Below the pieces are notes generated by a model that had not been told where the DNA came from, did no database searches, and worked only from the letters and a program-made list of their open reading frames with translations. A stretch of DNA of 64,000 nucleotides from Aselliscus stoliczkanus. Taxonomy: Eukaryota > Chordata > Mammalia > Chiroptera > Hipposideridae. The number at the start of each line of letters is the position of its first letter. Position 1 is the stretch's first letter. The stretch covers positions 121,756,434 through 121,820,433 of the forward strand of contig CM066727.1 of assembly GCA_033961575.1 (NCBI GenBank). Reading direction: 5' to 3'. Below are positions 48,245-57,730 of the stretch, piece by piece. Made by a program: the position numbers and the translations under genes.

Positions 48245-48950
48245 TTGTAATGACACCATGAAATTTTGTTCATAAAAATAGAACCATACAGTCTGTTTTC
48301 TTTCATGTAAGATGTCTGTGATTCAGCATAATGTTGTGAGATTGATTCATGTTAAATTATGTATTAGTAATAACTATTTATTTTTATTGCTGAGAAGCAA
48401 ACCTACAACTTGTTTATGTGTGATCCTATTAATGGACACATTAGCTATTTCCAAATTTGGGGCTATCATGAATAAAGTTCATACGAACATTGTTGGACAC
48501 CTCTTTTTATAAATCTGTATTTTCATTTCATTTCATTTCATTTCATTTATTTTTATTGGGGAACAATGTATTTTTCCAGGACCCATCAGCTCTAATCAAG
48601 TAGCTGTTTCAGTCTAGTTGTGGACGTAGCCCATGTAGATAGGGATAGAACCAGCAACTTTGGTGTTATCAGAACTGCGCTCCAACCAAGCTAACAAGCC
48701 TCCCCTCATTTCATTCTTTTTGTAAGTAGACTTGCTGGGTCATAGGTTAAATGTGTGTTTAGTTTCATATGAAAACTTTTTCCAAAATTTGTTGTATCAT
48801 TTTACAGCAGAAGTGTGGGAGATTTTTTCTACCTGCTCCAAAATCTCACCCACCTTTGAAGTTATCAGACTTCTTAATTTTGTCCATTCTCATAGATATT
48901 TAATGGTTTCTTATTGTAGTTTTAGTTTCTTTTTCCCTGGTGAATAATAA
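48245..48950 (-). mobile_element. Old L1/HAL1-like 3' fragment, antisense, split by a SINE
   Basis: The left part ('catacagtctgttttctttc', 'atcatgaataaagttcatac') and right part ('cttgctgggtcataggttaa', 'actttttccaaaatttgttg') are two halves of the same antisense ORF2 3' region seen at 2780-3200. The SINE at 48551-48707 separates them. Confidence 0.7.
48551..48707 (-). mobile_element. Diverged, shortened SINE, antisense
   Basis: Contains 'ttattggggaacaatgtatt', 'cccatcagctctaatcaag', 'agtctagttgtggacgtagc' and a tRNA-like head end 'caaccaagctaacaagcc' on the minus strand. It lies next to a (TTTCA)n run at 48522-48550, and catttcatt occurs on both sides as a plausible target duplication. Confidence 0.7.
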
Positions 48951-49149
48951 TATACAATAGAACCATTATTGACCATCAGTTTATCTTTGGTGAAGCCCCA
49001 GCAGGATTTTCTGCTGAAATTGAACTGATTGTACAATCCAAATACAAAAGACCTCAACCCTCTAAGCAAATTGAAAATGTAAATAATACATATAATACTG
49101 TAACATACATAATAATACATGAAGTAATATATGATAGAGAAAAAATAGA

Positions 49150-49850
49150 GAATTTGTTTCTGAGTGGGTGGGGGTGCAGAATGAGTAGGGAAGAACACGA
49201 AGAAACATTAGGGTAATGATATTCTGTATCTTAATAGGGGTGTGAGTTACACAGGTGCATACATTAGTCAAAACCCAGCAAAATTACACATAAGATTTGT
49301 GCATTTTGTTGAAAAAAATTTTACCACAAAAGAAAAATAAACTATACTAGGTAATAATATACAGAGAGTGCCAAAAACATGTATACACATTCTAAGAAAG
49401 GAAAAAAACTGTATTAAAATTGTAATACAATGAGTGATGCTAACATTCATTTGATTAACGCCATCTTTTAAGTGAATGTCATACTATGTATTGCTACCGT
49501 AATTCAATTCAACGTTGAACAGTAATACAGAGATAACATCTCTTAAAATATGTACATTTTTTTGGCATCCCCGGTATATGCTAAAGTGTTTGATGGAAAG
49601 TGTACTGATGTCAGCTACTTACTTTGAAATTAACAAAAATAAAATGCCCTAGTGGTTGGGTGGAAGGGGGAATAGATAGTTCAGTATATTTTTAACGGTC
49701 AATCATAAAACATTATTAATAGAATGTATGTGGTTGGTATAGGGCTGGGTACTAGATTCTTATAAAATTTTTCAACATTGTTGTAGTTTTCAAAATTTTC
49801 ATAATAAAATTTTGAAAATTTTGAAAAACAAAAAGGACGTCTCATAGGAT
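49150..49850 (+). repeat. Old L1 3'UTR, sense, split by a MITE
   Basis: 'gggtgtgagttacacaggtg' and 'aatttgtgcattttgttg'-like words precede the MITE; 'ggaaagtgtactgatgtcag', 'ctacttactttgaaattaac' and 'ttttcataataaaattttg' follow it. This is the order of an old L1 3'UTR in sense orientation. Confidence 0.7.
49362..49574 (+). mobile_element. Tc1/mariner-type MITE family A, 213 bp
   Basis: Ends cagagagtgccaaaaacatg and, reversed, ccggggatgccaaaaaaatg, with TA at both borders (49360-49361, 49575-49576). The left 80 bases match the other family members, but the centre is unrelated to the copy at 43626, so it is a different deletion/replacement derivative. Confidence 0.87.
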
Positions 49851-50149
49851 AACACATTTTAGAAATATTTTAAAGAAAAAGAAAATATTAATTTTGGCTT
49901 TTAAAGCAACAGCCATTTTGCATCTCTGAAAATTAACAATGTAGGATACCTCGTTTTCCTTTATTCCTGGATAAACAAAGCTGTTCTTCCTTATTAAGTA
50001 CAGAATCTTTTCAAGGAAATCTTTCTTGCTTTCTTACTTTCTCTTCATTGAAGCATTTTTAAAAATAGATTGTATTTCAAAATGACTTTCAATGCACAAT
50101 GGCATATAGAATGAGATCTGTTATTTTATAGTGTGTATATGTATTAAAC

Positions 50150-50660
50150 ATTTTTTGGTAGTGGTGTCCCTTTTTTATAACTCATAATAGTTGTGCCTTC
50201 TCTTCTTTTTAAATCTTACTTGGCTTTTAGCCTTTTTATTAATATTTTCAAAGAACCAAATATTAGCTTTTTGTGGACTTGCTAATATATACGCTTGCTT
50301 TTTATTTCATCATTTTATTCTTTTCTCGTTATTATTTTATTTCTACTGTTTTTCTGCAGGGTGGGCAGTTATTTTTCTATTCTTTTCCTGACTTCTTGAG
50401 ATGAATACTTAGATAACTTATTTTGGGCCATTCTTTTTCTCTTAGAACTGCATTTATACCTATGAGTTTTTCTCTAAGTTATATCCTTCATGTTCTGAGG
50501 TCATATTTTCATTTCATTCAGTTTAAAATAGTCCACTGATTTCTTCTTTGCCCAGTGGGTTATTTAAAAGTGTATGGTTTAATTTTCAAATCTTCTACTG
50601 TGGCCAGAGGACATACTTTATTTTATATTAGGAATTCAAAAATTGTTGAGACTCACATTT
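50150..50660 (-). mobile_element. Old L1 ORF2 fragment, antisense
   Basis: 'cttctctcttctttttaaat'-like start, 'aagaaccaaatattagcttt', 'gtcatattttcatttcattc', 'gcccagtgggttatttaaaa' and 'tactgtggccagagga' match, reversed, the ORF2 region between endonuclease and reverse transcriptase. Confidence 0.7.
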
Positions 50661-50961
50661 TATTACTTAGCTTTAAAAAAAATGGATATTTAATTCAACA
50701 AAGTCAAAAATTAAGTACTATTTAGTGCCTATGCCACATGACATAAAGATCTTATAATACTTTAAAGAGGATCAACTCTGGTATATACACATGATCTTGT
50801 TTTCATTATTTTAGTTTTCTTTCTACCCTATAAGTTAGAGGTCATTCATGTTTTAATTATCAGTGTTTCTTAAGGTTGAAAACATATTACCCATTTTATA
50901 CGGTCATCATTTATTGTTATGTTTTTGGCTGTTATTCTAGGCTGTTTTTGTTTTTTTGGAT

Positions 50962-51376
50962 TTATTTATTTTTAAGATTTTATTGGGGAATTGGGGACGG
51001 GAATAGTGTTGGGGGAATTGGAGAAGGAAACATTGTGTTTTTCCAGAATCCATCAGCTCCAAGTCAAGTTGTTGTCCTTCAATCTTAGAAGTGGAGGGTG
51101 CATCTCACCTCTAAGTCCAAGCACTATTTTCAATCTAGGTACAGGGGGCACAGCCCACCATCCTATGCAGGAGTTAAACCAGCAACCTTGTTGTTAAGAG
51201 CACTCGCTCTCACCAGTTGAGGCACCCTCGCTCTCACCAGTTGAGACATTCGGCCACCCATTTGGAAGCTCAGCTGCAGCTCAGCTTGGGCAGCTCACAG
51301 GCCCATGTGGGAATAGAACCCGTGACCCTGTTTCTCAGAGGTCACATTCTAACCAACTCTGTCACCTGGCTCGCCC
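50962..51376 (-). mobile_element. Long SINE variant, antisense
   Basis: Begins with T-rich sequence and 'gattttattggggaattggg', then 'tttttccagaatccatcag', 'gtggagggtgcatctcacc' and several tRNA-like modules on the minus strand. A 22-base segment containing ctcgctctcaccagttgag is tandemly repeated at about 51206-51246. The flanks tggatttat and tgaatttat (50957-50965, 51377-51385) match at eight of nine positions. Confidence 0.8.
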
Positions 51377-51487
51377 TGAATTTATACTCTTTAAATTTTC
51401 TTTAAGACAAGTAATTAATCTCTGTTTTAATTTATCTGAAGGTTATATCTGCACTGCTTTAAGGCAAACATTTTTTTAGAGTATGTG

Positions 51488-51821
51488 CTTTATTTTATTT
51501 ATTTATTTTTTTAAGATTGTACTGGGGAATTGGGGGAGGGGAACAGTGTTGGGAGTTGGGGGAGGGGAACAGACAAGTTGTTCTTCAGTCTTCATTGTGG
51601 AGGGCGCCAGTCACCATCTGACTTCCCATTGGCAGCTCCTGGCCTCTAAGCTCAAGGTGCTGTGTTCAATCTTTGTTGTGGGTAGGCGTAGCCACCATCC
51701 CACGCAGGAGTCAAACCAGCAGCCTTGTTGTTAAGAGCATACGCTCTATCCACTGAGCCATCCCAGCGGCAGCTCAGCTCAAGATGCTGAGTTCAGTCTT
51801 AGTTGCATGTGGGCACACCCA
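51488..51821 (-). mobile_element. Long SINE variant, antisense, head missing or rearranged
   Basis: 'tgggggaggggaacagtgtt', 'aggggaacagacaagttgtt', 'gtggagggcgccagtcacc' and 'cccacgcaggagtcaaacc' identify a relative of the copy at 50962. At its high-coordinate side it does not end in an antisense head. It abuts at 51822 a sense-oriented head fragment (gccggccaagtggttcag) that breaks off at about 51850. Confidence 0.72.
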
Positions 51822-52628
51822 CCAGCCGGCCAAGTGGTTCAGTTAGTTAAGAGTTATTTTTTTTAAATATTTTTATTAAAATATCACTAACATGTAATAA
51901 TATTATATTAATTTCAGGTGTACATTGTAGTTATTCAACATTTATGTATCAAAAGAAGTGATCACTATGATAAGTTCACAAACCATCTGACACCTACCAC
52001 GCTATCAAATATTATTGATGGTATTTCTTCTGTTGTATTCATCCCTAATACTTACTTGTTTTATATCCAGAAATGTGAACCTCTTATTCCCCTTCACCTT
52101 CTTCCCTTTATAATTTTTCAATTACAGTTAACATTCAGTATTATATTAATTCCAGGTGTACAGCACAGTGGTTAGACATTTATGTAATTTAAGAAGTAAT
52201 CCCCCTGACTAGTCTAGTACCCACCTCATACTATACATAGTTATTATCATATTATTGACTATATTCCCTATGCTTTACTTTAAATCCCTATGAACATTTT
52301 CTAATTACCAATTTGTATTATTTAACACCTTCATGTTTTCACCCTGCCCCCAAACCCTCTCCCATCTATTACCCTGATAAATCTAGTACCCATCTGACAC
52401 CATAAATAGTTACTACAATATTATTGACTATATTCCTTATGCTATACCCTACAGCCCCATGACTACTGTGTAATAAGCAATTTGTACTTCTTAATCCCTT
52501 CCCCTTATTCACCTGCCACCAAATCCCCTTCCTTCAGGCAACCATCAAAATGTTCTCTGTATCTATGAGTTTGCTTCTATTTCATTTGTTTGTTTGTTTT
52601 GTTCTTTAGATTCCACTTACAGGTGAAG

Positions 52629-53018
52629 TCATATGAAATCATCTTTCTCTGTCTGACTTACTACATTCAGGACAATACCTTCTAGATCCATCGATGTCAT
52701 TGCAGATGGCAAGATTTTATTCTCTTTTATGGCTGAGTAATATTCCGTTGTATATATGTACCACCTCTTCTTTGTTGATCCATTCAGGGACACCTGGTTT
52801 GCCTTCATATCTTGGCTATTGTAAATAATGCTGTAGTGAACATATAGATGCACACATCCCCTCAAAGTAGCATTTTGGGTTTCTTTGGCTAACTGTCCAG
52901 ATTTGGGATTGCTGGGTCCTCCTTTGTCTTTTGTTATAACTGTTATTTTAAAGTTTATTTTGTCTGGTATAAGTATTGCTACTCCAGCATTTTTTTTTTC
53001 ATGAAATATCTGTTCCAT
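52629..53018 (-). pseudogene. L1 ORF2 relic: endonuclease fragment joined in frame to the C-terminus
   Basis: A 129-codon open frame. Residues about 1-34 (HEKKNAGVAILIPDKINF, TVITKDKGG) match the L1 endonuclease domain (KKKAGVAILISDKIDFK...RDKEG). After GGPSNPKSGQL, at about residue 33-40, the sequence becomes ORF2 C-terminal, including WYIYTTEYYSAIKENKILPS. The entire reverse-transcriptase domain with its catalytic aspartates is missing, so no retrotransposition activity is possible. The frame continuity over the junction is probably chance. Confidence 0.8.
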
Positions 53019-53243
53019 TCATTACTTTCAGTCTGTCTGTGCTTTTTTATCTGAAGTATCTCTTGCAGACAGCATATGTTTGGGTCTTGATTCCTAATCC
53101 ATTCAGCAACCCTATGTCTTTTAATGGGAGCACTTTATCTATTTACATTTAAATTAATTGTTCATAGATATGTAGTTATTGCCATTTTATTATTTATAGT
53201 TTTGATCTTTTTTTTCATCTTAAGGAAGACCTTCTAACATTTC

Positions 53244-53567
53244 TTATAATACTGGTTTGGTGGCAATAAACTCTTTTAGCTTTTTCTTGTCTGGGAAGCT
53301 CTTTCTCTGTCCTTCAATTCTAAATAATAACTTTGCAAGGTAGAGTAATCTTGGTTGTAGATCCTTACTTTCCATCACTTTGAATATTTTGTGCCAATCT
53401 TTTCTGGCCTGCAAAGTTTCAGTTGAGAAATCAGCTGCCAGTCTTATGGGTGCGCCCTTGTAGGTAACTAACTGCTTTTCTCTTGCTGCTTCTAAGATTC
53501 TGGCTTTGTCTTTAACCTTTGGCATTTTAATTATGGTGTGTCTTGGCATGGGCCTGTTTGAGTTCAT
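53244..53567 (-). pseudogene. L1 ORF1p C-terminal fragment
   Basis: A 107-codon frame containing MPKVKDKARILEAAREKQLV, TYKGAPIRLAADFSTETLQA and RKDWHKIFKVMESKDLQPRL, which is the RNA-binding RRM end plus C-terminal domain of L1 ORF1p (family KDKERILKAAREKQ...YKGAPIRLSADFSTETLQARR). The RNA-binding Arg-rich and STETLQARK motifs are preserved. It lacks the N-terminal coiled coil in the same frame; full-length ORF1p is about 340 residues. The protein family binds L1 RNA as a trimer in cytoplasmic particles. The good preservation suggests a rather young L1. Confidence 0.88.
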
Positions 53568-54059
53568 CTTGTTTGGGACTCTCTAAACTTTCTGGGCTTG
53601 TATGTCTATTTCCTTCACCAGGTTAGGGAAGTTTTCAGTAATTATTTCTTTAAATAGGTTTTCAAGTCCTAGGTCTCTCTCTTCTCCTTCTGGTACCCCT
53701 ATGATTCAAATGTTGCTATGAGTATGCTTGAAGTTGTACCTAAGGCCCCTTAAAATATTTTCATTTTTTTGGATTCTTTTTTCTCTTTGCTCTTCTGATT
53801 TGATCCTCTGCTTCATCTAATCTACTATTGATTACTCTAATGTGTTCTCCCTGTGTGGTTATGATACCAACTTGACAGTTAAGTTTATCTATATGACTTG
53901 CAAACACAGTATTTTGACTGCACATCCTTCATAAAATCAATGCTATGGACAAATAAACTAAAGAAATCTTAAACTTCACTAGTTTTGATACAGTTTTCTG
54001 TGTAGTAGGATAAAGTTATAAGTAATTATGCTGATGTTAAGAATGTTGGTAAGAAAGGG

Positions 54060-54310
54060 GATGTTTCAGTATATTAGAAACAATCCAAATGTCTATCAGT
54101 GGAAAACTGGCTGAATAAATAAATGATAATTTATTCATTATAAATAAATGCAATTTATAATTAGTTATAATTACATATACATACATATACAATATAGATA
54201 AATCTTAAAAACATAATATTGAATGAATAAAAACTTGACTCAAAAGATGTATGCCATAAAATGCCATTTTTATAAAACTTGAAAACAATTCAAGCCAAAC
54301 AATATGTGTA
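54060..54310 (+). repeat. Old L1 3' fragment, sense
   Basis: 'aacaatccaaatgtctatca', 'ggctgaataaataaatgata', 'tagataaatcttaaaaacat' and 'ttataaaacttgaaaacaa' match old L1 3' sequence in sense orientation. Confidence 0.65.
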
Positions 54311-54504
54311 GGCAGGATTGGAGATGGCCCTCAGTAGCTTTACCTTGGGTTTCAGGCCCCTACATGTAACGCCTTCCCCTAAGTGTGGGCTGAGTTTACT
54401 GACCTGCATCTGGTAAATAGACTGCAGCTGAAGAGATAGGATTCCCATCCTGACAGTAGGTTACATAAACACATGGATTCTTTCTCCTTTTCTTACCTGC
54501 TTGC

Positions 54505-54529
54505 TGTTGTGGGTTGAATTGCATTCCCT

Positions 54530-54570
<41 letters not shown>

Positions 54571-54988
54571 AGTCCTAACCCCCAGTACTTCAGAATGTGA
54601 CATTTTTTTTGGAAACAGGGTATATGCAGGTGTAGTTAAGATGATGTCATGCTGGTATAGGGTGGGCCCCAACCCAATATGACTGTTGTCCTTATAAAAA
54701 TATGGTCATGTGAAGGCAGAGACACACAGGGGGAGCACCACATGATGATGAAGGCAGAGACTGGAGTTATGCAGCTGCAAGCCAAGAAGCACCGGAGATT
54801 GCCAGTAAACTACCGGAAGCTAGGAATAAGGAAGGAAGGACTCCTGTGTAGGTTTTAGAGGAAGTATGGCCCTGTCAACACGTTGATCTTGACTTCTAGC
54901 CTCCAGAACTATGAGAGAATAAATTTCTGCAGTTTAAACCACCCAGAGTGTGCTGTTTTATTATGGCAGTCCTAGGGAACAAACACGC
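54505..54988 (+). repeat. MLT1-type (ERVL-MaLR) LTR with expanded A tract
   Basis: Starts tgttgtgggttgaattgc, then a 35-base A run (54532-54566) where MLT1 normally has about five A. 'gaagtcctaacccccagtac', 'aagatgatgtcatgctggta', 'tgactgttgtccttataaaa', 'agccaagaagcaccggag' and 'ctccagaactatgagagaa' follow in sense order, ending at 'tcctagggaacaaac'. The aataaa at about 54919 marks the family polyadenylation site. Confidence 0.85.
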
Positions 54989-54989
54989 T

Positions 54990-56040
54990 TGCTCTGATTC
55001 CTGACCCACAGATACAGAAATAATAAAGGGTTGCTTTCTAAGCTGCTGAGTTATAGGCTAGTTTATTATGCAGCAATATGCTTCTTTGTACACATGCTGC
55101 TTTGGACTGTATAAACATGTGACAATTCTAAAAAGATTAGACTTGGGAATGAGTGGGATCTGGCAGTACTGGGAGACCAGACAGCAAAAACACATCAAAC
55201 ATCACGGATCAGGGATAGTCTAGCCCGTACATTGCCACTGGATGGGTATACGTCAGACACTTTTTGTGCACCACTTGTTCTGCATTCACAGTCCTGGAAA
55301 AAAGCTTCCAGTTGGAAAAGGGTAAATCATTTTTCCAGTATTGTCTGTATTAGGGAATTAGAAAAGAAACCTTGGCCTTTAGATTTCCAAGGGGATTGAT
55401 TGGATTTTATCTGAATTTACCATTCTGTAAAAGCTATTCAAATTGGGCATAGGGCAGTTACCCCATAAGAAACTGATGTATATTGGGATTAGGCAAAAAT
55501 GTCAGGTACCCTAAATCCAACATGTAAATGTCCTCTAAAACACAGTGTTTAAAGAAACAATAAAAATGTCTTGGTATCATTAGAGACTGAGGAATCTGAA
55601 CTGTCAAAATAAAATAAGAAAGTAGCTCTCTATGAACTGATCTACGTGAGATGAGCCTGCTTTGAATTCTTCCTCAAATACCTTTCATTAGATTTCTAGG
55701 TGTGGGGTTCAGCAAGGAAGTCTAACGGAAGAGGAATGACAAAAGCAAAGCTTAAGTTAAACCACCCTATGCACTTTTTCTAAAACACTTTAAAATGTTT
55801 TGGTTTGGTTACTAGAAAATTTTACAGAGCCCTACTTTCAATCATGAACACACACACACACACGGTACTGATTGCACATACGTCTTCAGGCAAAAAGACG
55901 GGTAACATGCCATTCCCATTTATTTTAGTGCACTCAAGCACATTGTAAATTGTTTGTTTATTCTATTTTGTGGAAATAAAGTAGCATGAATCCGGATTGT
56001 GCTTACCCTCTTACAGGGGAATGAATCTTTCCCTATCTTT
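54990..56040. other. No gene seen; LTR-tail remnant at 54990-55090
   Basis: 'aagctgctgagttataggc' and 'gtttattatgcagcaatatg' near 55030-55080 look like the 3' tail of another LTR-like repeat. The rest is unrecognised; a short (CA)n is at 55848-55863. Confidence 0.4.
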
Positions 56041-56056
56041 AATAATTACCTGTTTA

Positions 56057-56152
56057 GGGCCGGCCGAATGGCGTGGTGGTTGGAGCGCTGGCTTGGGACG
56101 CTGGCGGCCCTGGTTCGGGTCCCACATAGGAGGGCCATTGAAACTACCCTCA

Positions 56153-56185
<33 letters not shown>
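56057..56185 (+). mobile_element. Short SINE with (AAT)n tail
   Basis: Starts gggccggccgaatggcgtgg, has B-box-like ggttcgggtccc, and the head ends at 'actaccctc'. The tail is a perfect (AAT)n microsatellite of about 12 units instead of poly(A). Flanks aataattacctgttta (56041-56056) and aataattaccacttta (56186-56201) agree at 14 of 16 positions. The 94-codon frame with a poly-Asn run is this SINE and its tail. Confidence 0.9.
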
Positions 56186-56191
<6 letters not shown>

Positions 56192-56379
56192 TACCACTTT
56201 AAAGTTTGGGTTTTGTTTTCCAGTTTGATGTGTGTATGTGTACATGCACATGGATGCTTTTTATACGAATTCAAGATCTAAGCAATTAAGCAGCTAAATA
56301 AATTATGGAGAGGAAGGCAGGAAATCGTTGTTAAGCCATTCTCATGAAACTTACTACTGGTTACTTTTCTGAAGTTAGA

Positions 56380-56860
56380 TCATATTAATGCACTACAAGC
56401 TACATGTTTATAAATTCCTGACGCATCACAGAAAATGTTATTCTCATGCAGCTTCACGCACCCCACTTTGGTATGTTCCAGAGACAGTTGCTGGGCTGCA
56501 ATTCCATAATTGCCTGATGCTAATATCATAATCCAGCCTTTATAGCCTCTTCGCTTGCCTGTCAGCTGCCCACCGAAGGAATCAGCGGTGTGCAACACCC
56601 TGGGAGCACACGTGGGTTCGTGAGCCCAGCGATGCCGCAGGCTGACGTGCTCTGCTGCAGTCTGTGCACACACGTTGTTCTTCCTGAACACTTTATTCTG
56701 GGTCTTTGATCCCTTGAAGGCTATATGGTTCCAATCAGTGCCAGACAAAGTGCTCAGAATGAGCACAGCCTTCTGGAAATGTAGGTATTTAGCAGAATTA
56801 ATACACCCTAGAGAACTGCTGATTGAAGTGATGTGCAGCAAAATCCAAAGCCTGAGCTGA
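56380..56860. other. Single-copy CpG- and TAAT-rich island; candidate regulatory or conserved element
   Basis: No transposon signature is visible. Between about 56570 and 56690 there are roughly eight CpG dinucleotides, including a CACGTG E-box (in cacacgtgggttcg), against a CpG-depleted background. Just upstream, 56490-56540 packs several homeodomain-type cores (ccataattgcc, gatgctaatatc, tcataatcc). A 153-codon minus-strand frame (56380-56841, starting MLHITSISSSLGCINS) spans it. It is the longest frame not explained by a repeat, but no domain, signal peptide or family motif is recognisable. I lean to a conserved non-coding element; an exon of a non-coding RNA is also possible. Confidence 0.35.
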
Positions 56861-57435
56861 AAAGGAATTTAGAATAAATTCAAAAAACCCCACGAAGCAA
56901 CCCAAAACAGAGAATTCATAGAGAAAATATATTCAAGGAGCATACTTCGGGGGCAGAAACCTCACTTAAATCTTTCAAACTTTTAGAAATTGGATGAATA
57001 CTCCACTTAGCAGAACAGAGAACTTATTGTTCAGCATCTTTGAAGCAGATAGGGTCATGCCCATTATTTTTCTTTCTCATCTCAAATATAGCAGTCTCTT
57101 TAAAATCAAAATACCCCAAAACCAACAAATAAAACTGTATGTGTTCAATATCCCCCCAAACCTGCTGGTCCTATTAACTTCTAATTTCAGTAATGTAATC
57201 TCTGGTCCTTCAGTCATCCAAACTAGAAATCACAAACCTAGAGCATCAGCAGAAAAAAGTTATTTCCCTCCCCATATCACAGTGGGCATCAAGCTTTGTC
57301 AGTCCTATCCCCTTTGGATTCTTCCCTCTCTCTCCATCTGTTACTGTCAAGGCTTTAATTCAGACTCTTTTCATGTATCCTGGATTACAGTAATACCCCT
57401 ACCCAAACAAAAAGTAACACATTGCCTCTAGACTC
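56861..57435. other. No gene seen
   Basis: A 145-codon plus-strand frame (56994-57431) is open here but shows no motif or compositional sign of coding. Its right part may be decayed L2 sequence leading into the next feature. Confidence 0.35.
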
Positions 57436-57439
57436 TGTT

Positions 57440-57730
57440 CTCTACAGTAATTCATCCTCCACACTGCTTCCTTGTTTCTTTTTCTTTTAAAACACAGAAC
57501 CAAAGTTGTCACTCCCAGTTTGGAATTCTTACCATGGCATTCACACCTCTTCATTCTCCAGCCCCAGGCTACCTACCCAGTGGCTTGTCCTGCTTTTCCA
57601 CCCACTGCAATTCACTAGGACTGCTCTATTCACTCTTTCCTGAATGTGATAGATGTTTTGAAGCCTCTATGCTTTTGCCTCATATCAGGAAAGGTCCCAT
57701 CAAGAAAGTGATGTTTAAACCGGGGAAGTT
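57440..57730 (+). repeat. L2 LINE fragment
   Basis: 'gaattcttaccatggcattc', 'ctccagccccaggctaccta' and 'tgcaattcactaggactgct' correspond to the L2 region upstream of the 'cctcagggcctttgcac' block, in sense orientation, ending 'gcttttgcctcatatc'. Confidence 0.55.

Larger units (their letters stand above)
51852..53870 (-). mobile_element. L1, antisense, with internal deletion in ORF2
   Basis: At low coordinates lies a 3'UTR with duplicated parts (two L1-tip-like segments, then units at 52213 and 52382 offset by 169 bases). The ORF2 C-terminus follows on the minus strand up to about 52918, where the sequence jumps to the endonuclease region. ORF1 C-terminal sequence is at 53244-53567, and coiled-coil/linker sequence continues to about 53870, where the element is cut. 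The endonuclease-to-RT middle of ORF2 is absent. Confidence 0.87.

Noticed and set aside
12137..54988. Endogenous retrovirus with internal genes
   Set aside because: Only solo or fragmentary LTRs of the MaLR class were found; no gag, pol or env coding relic lies next to them.
56380..56841. 153-codon minus-strand frame as a protein-coding gene
   Set aside because: No domain, no family match I can recognise and no visible splice or promoter context that would make it convincing. Kept as a candidate island, not as a CDS.
56994..57431. 145-codon plus-strand frame
   Set aside because: No motif or repetitive domain, and its right side merges into L2-like sequence. Probably chance.
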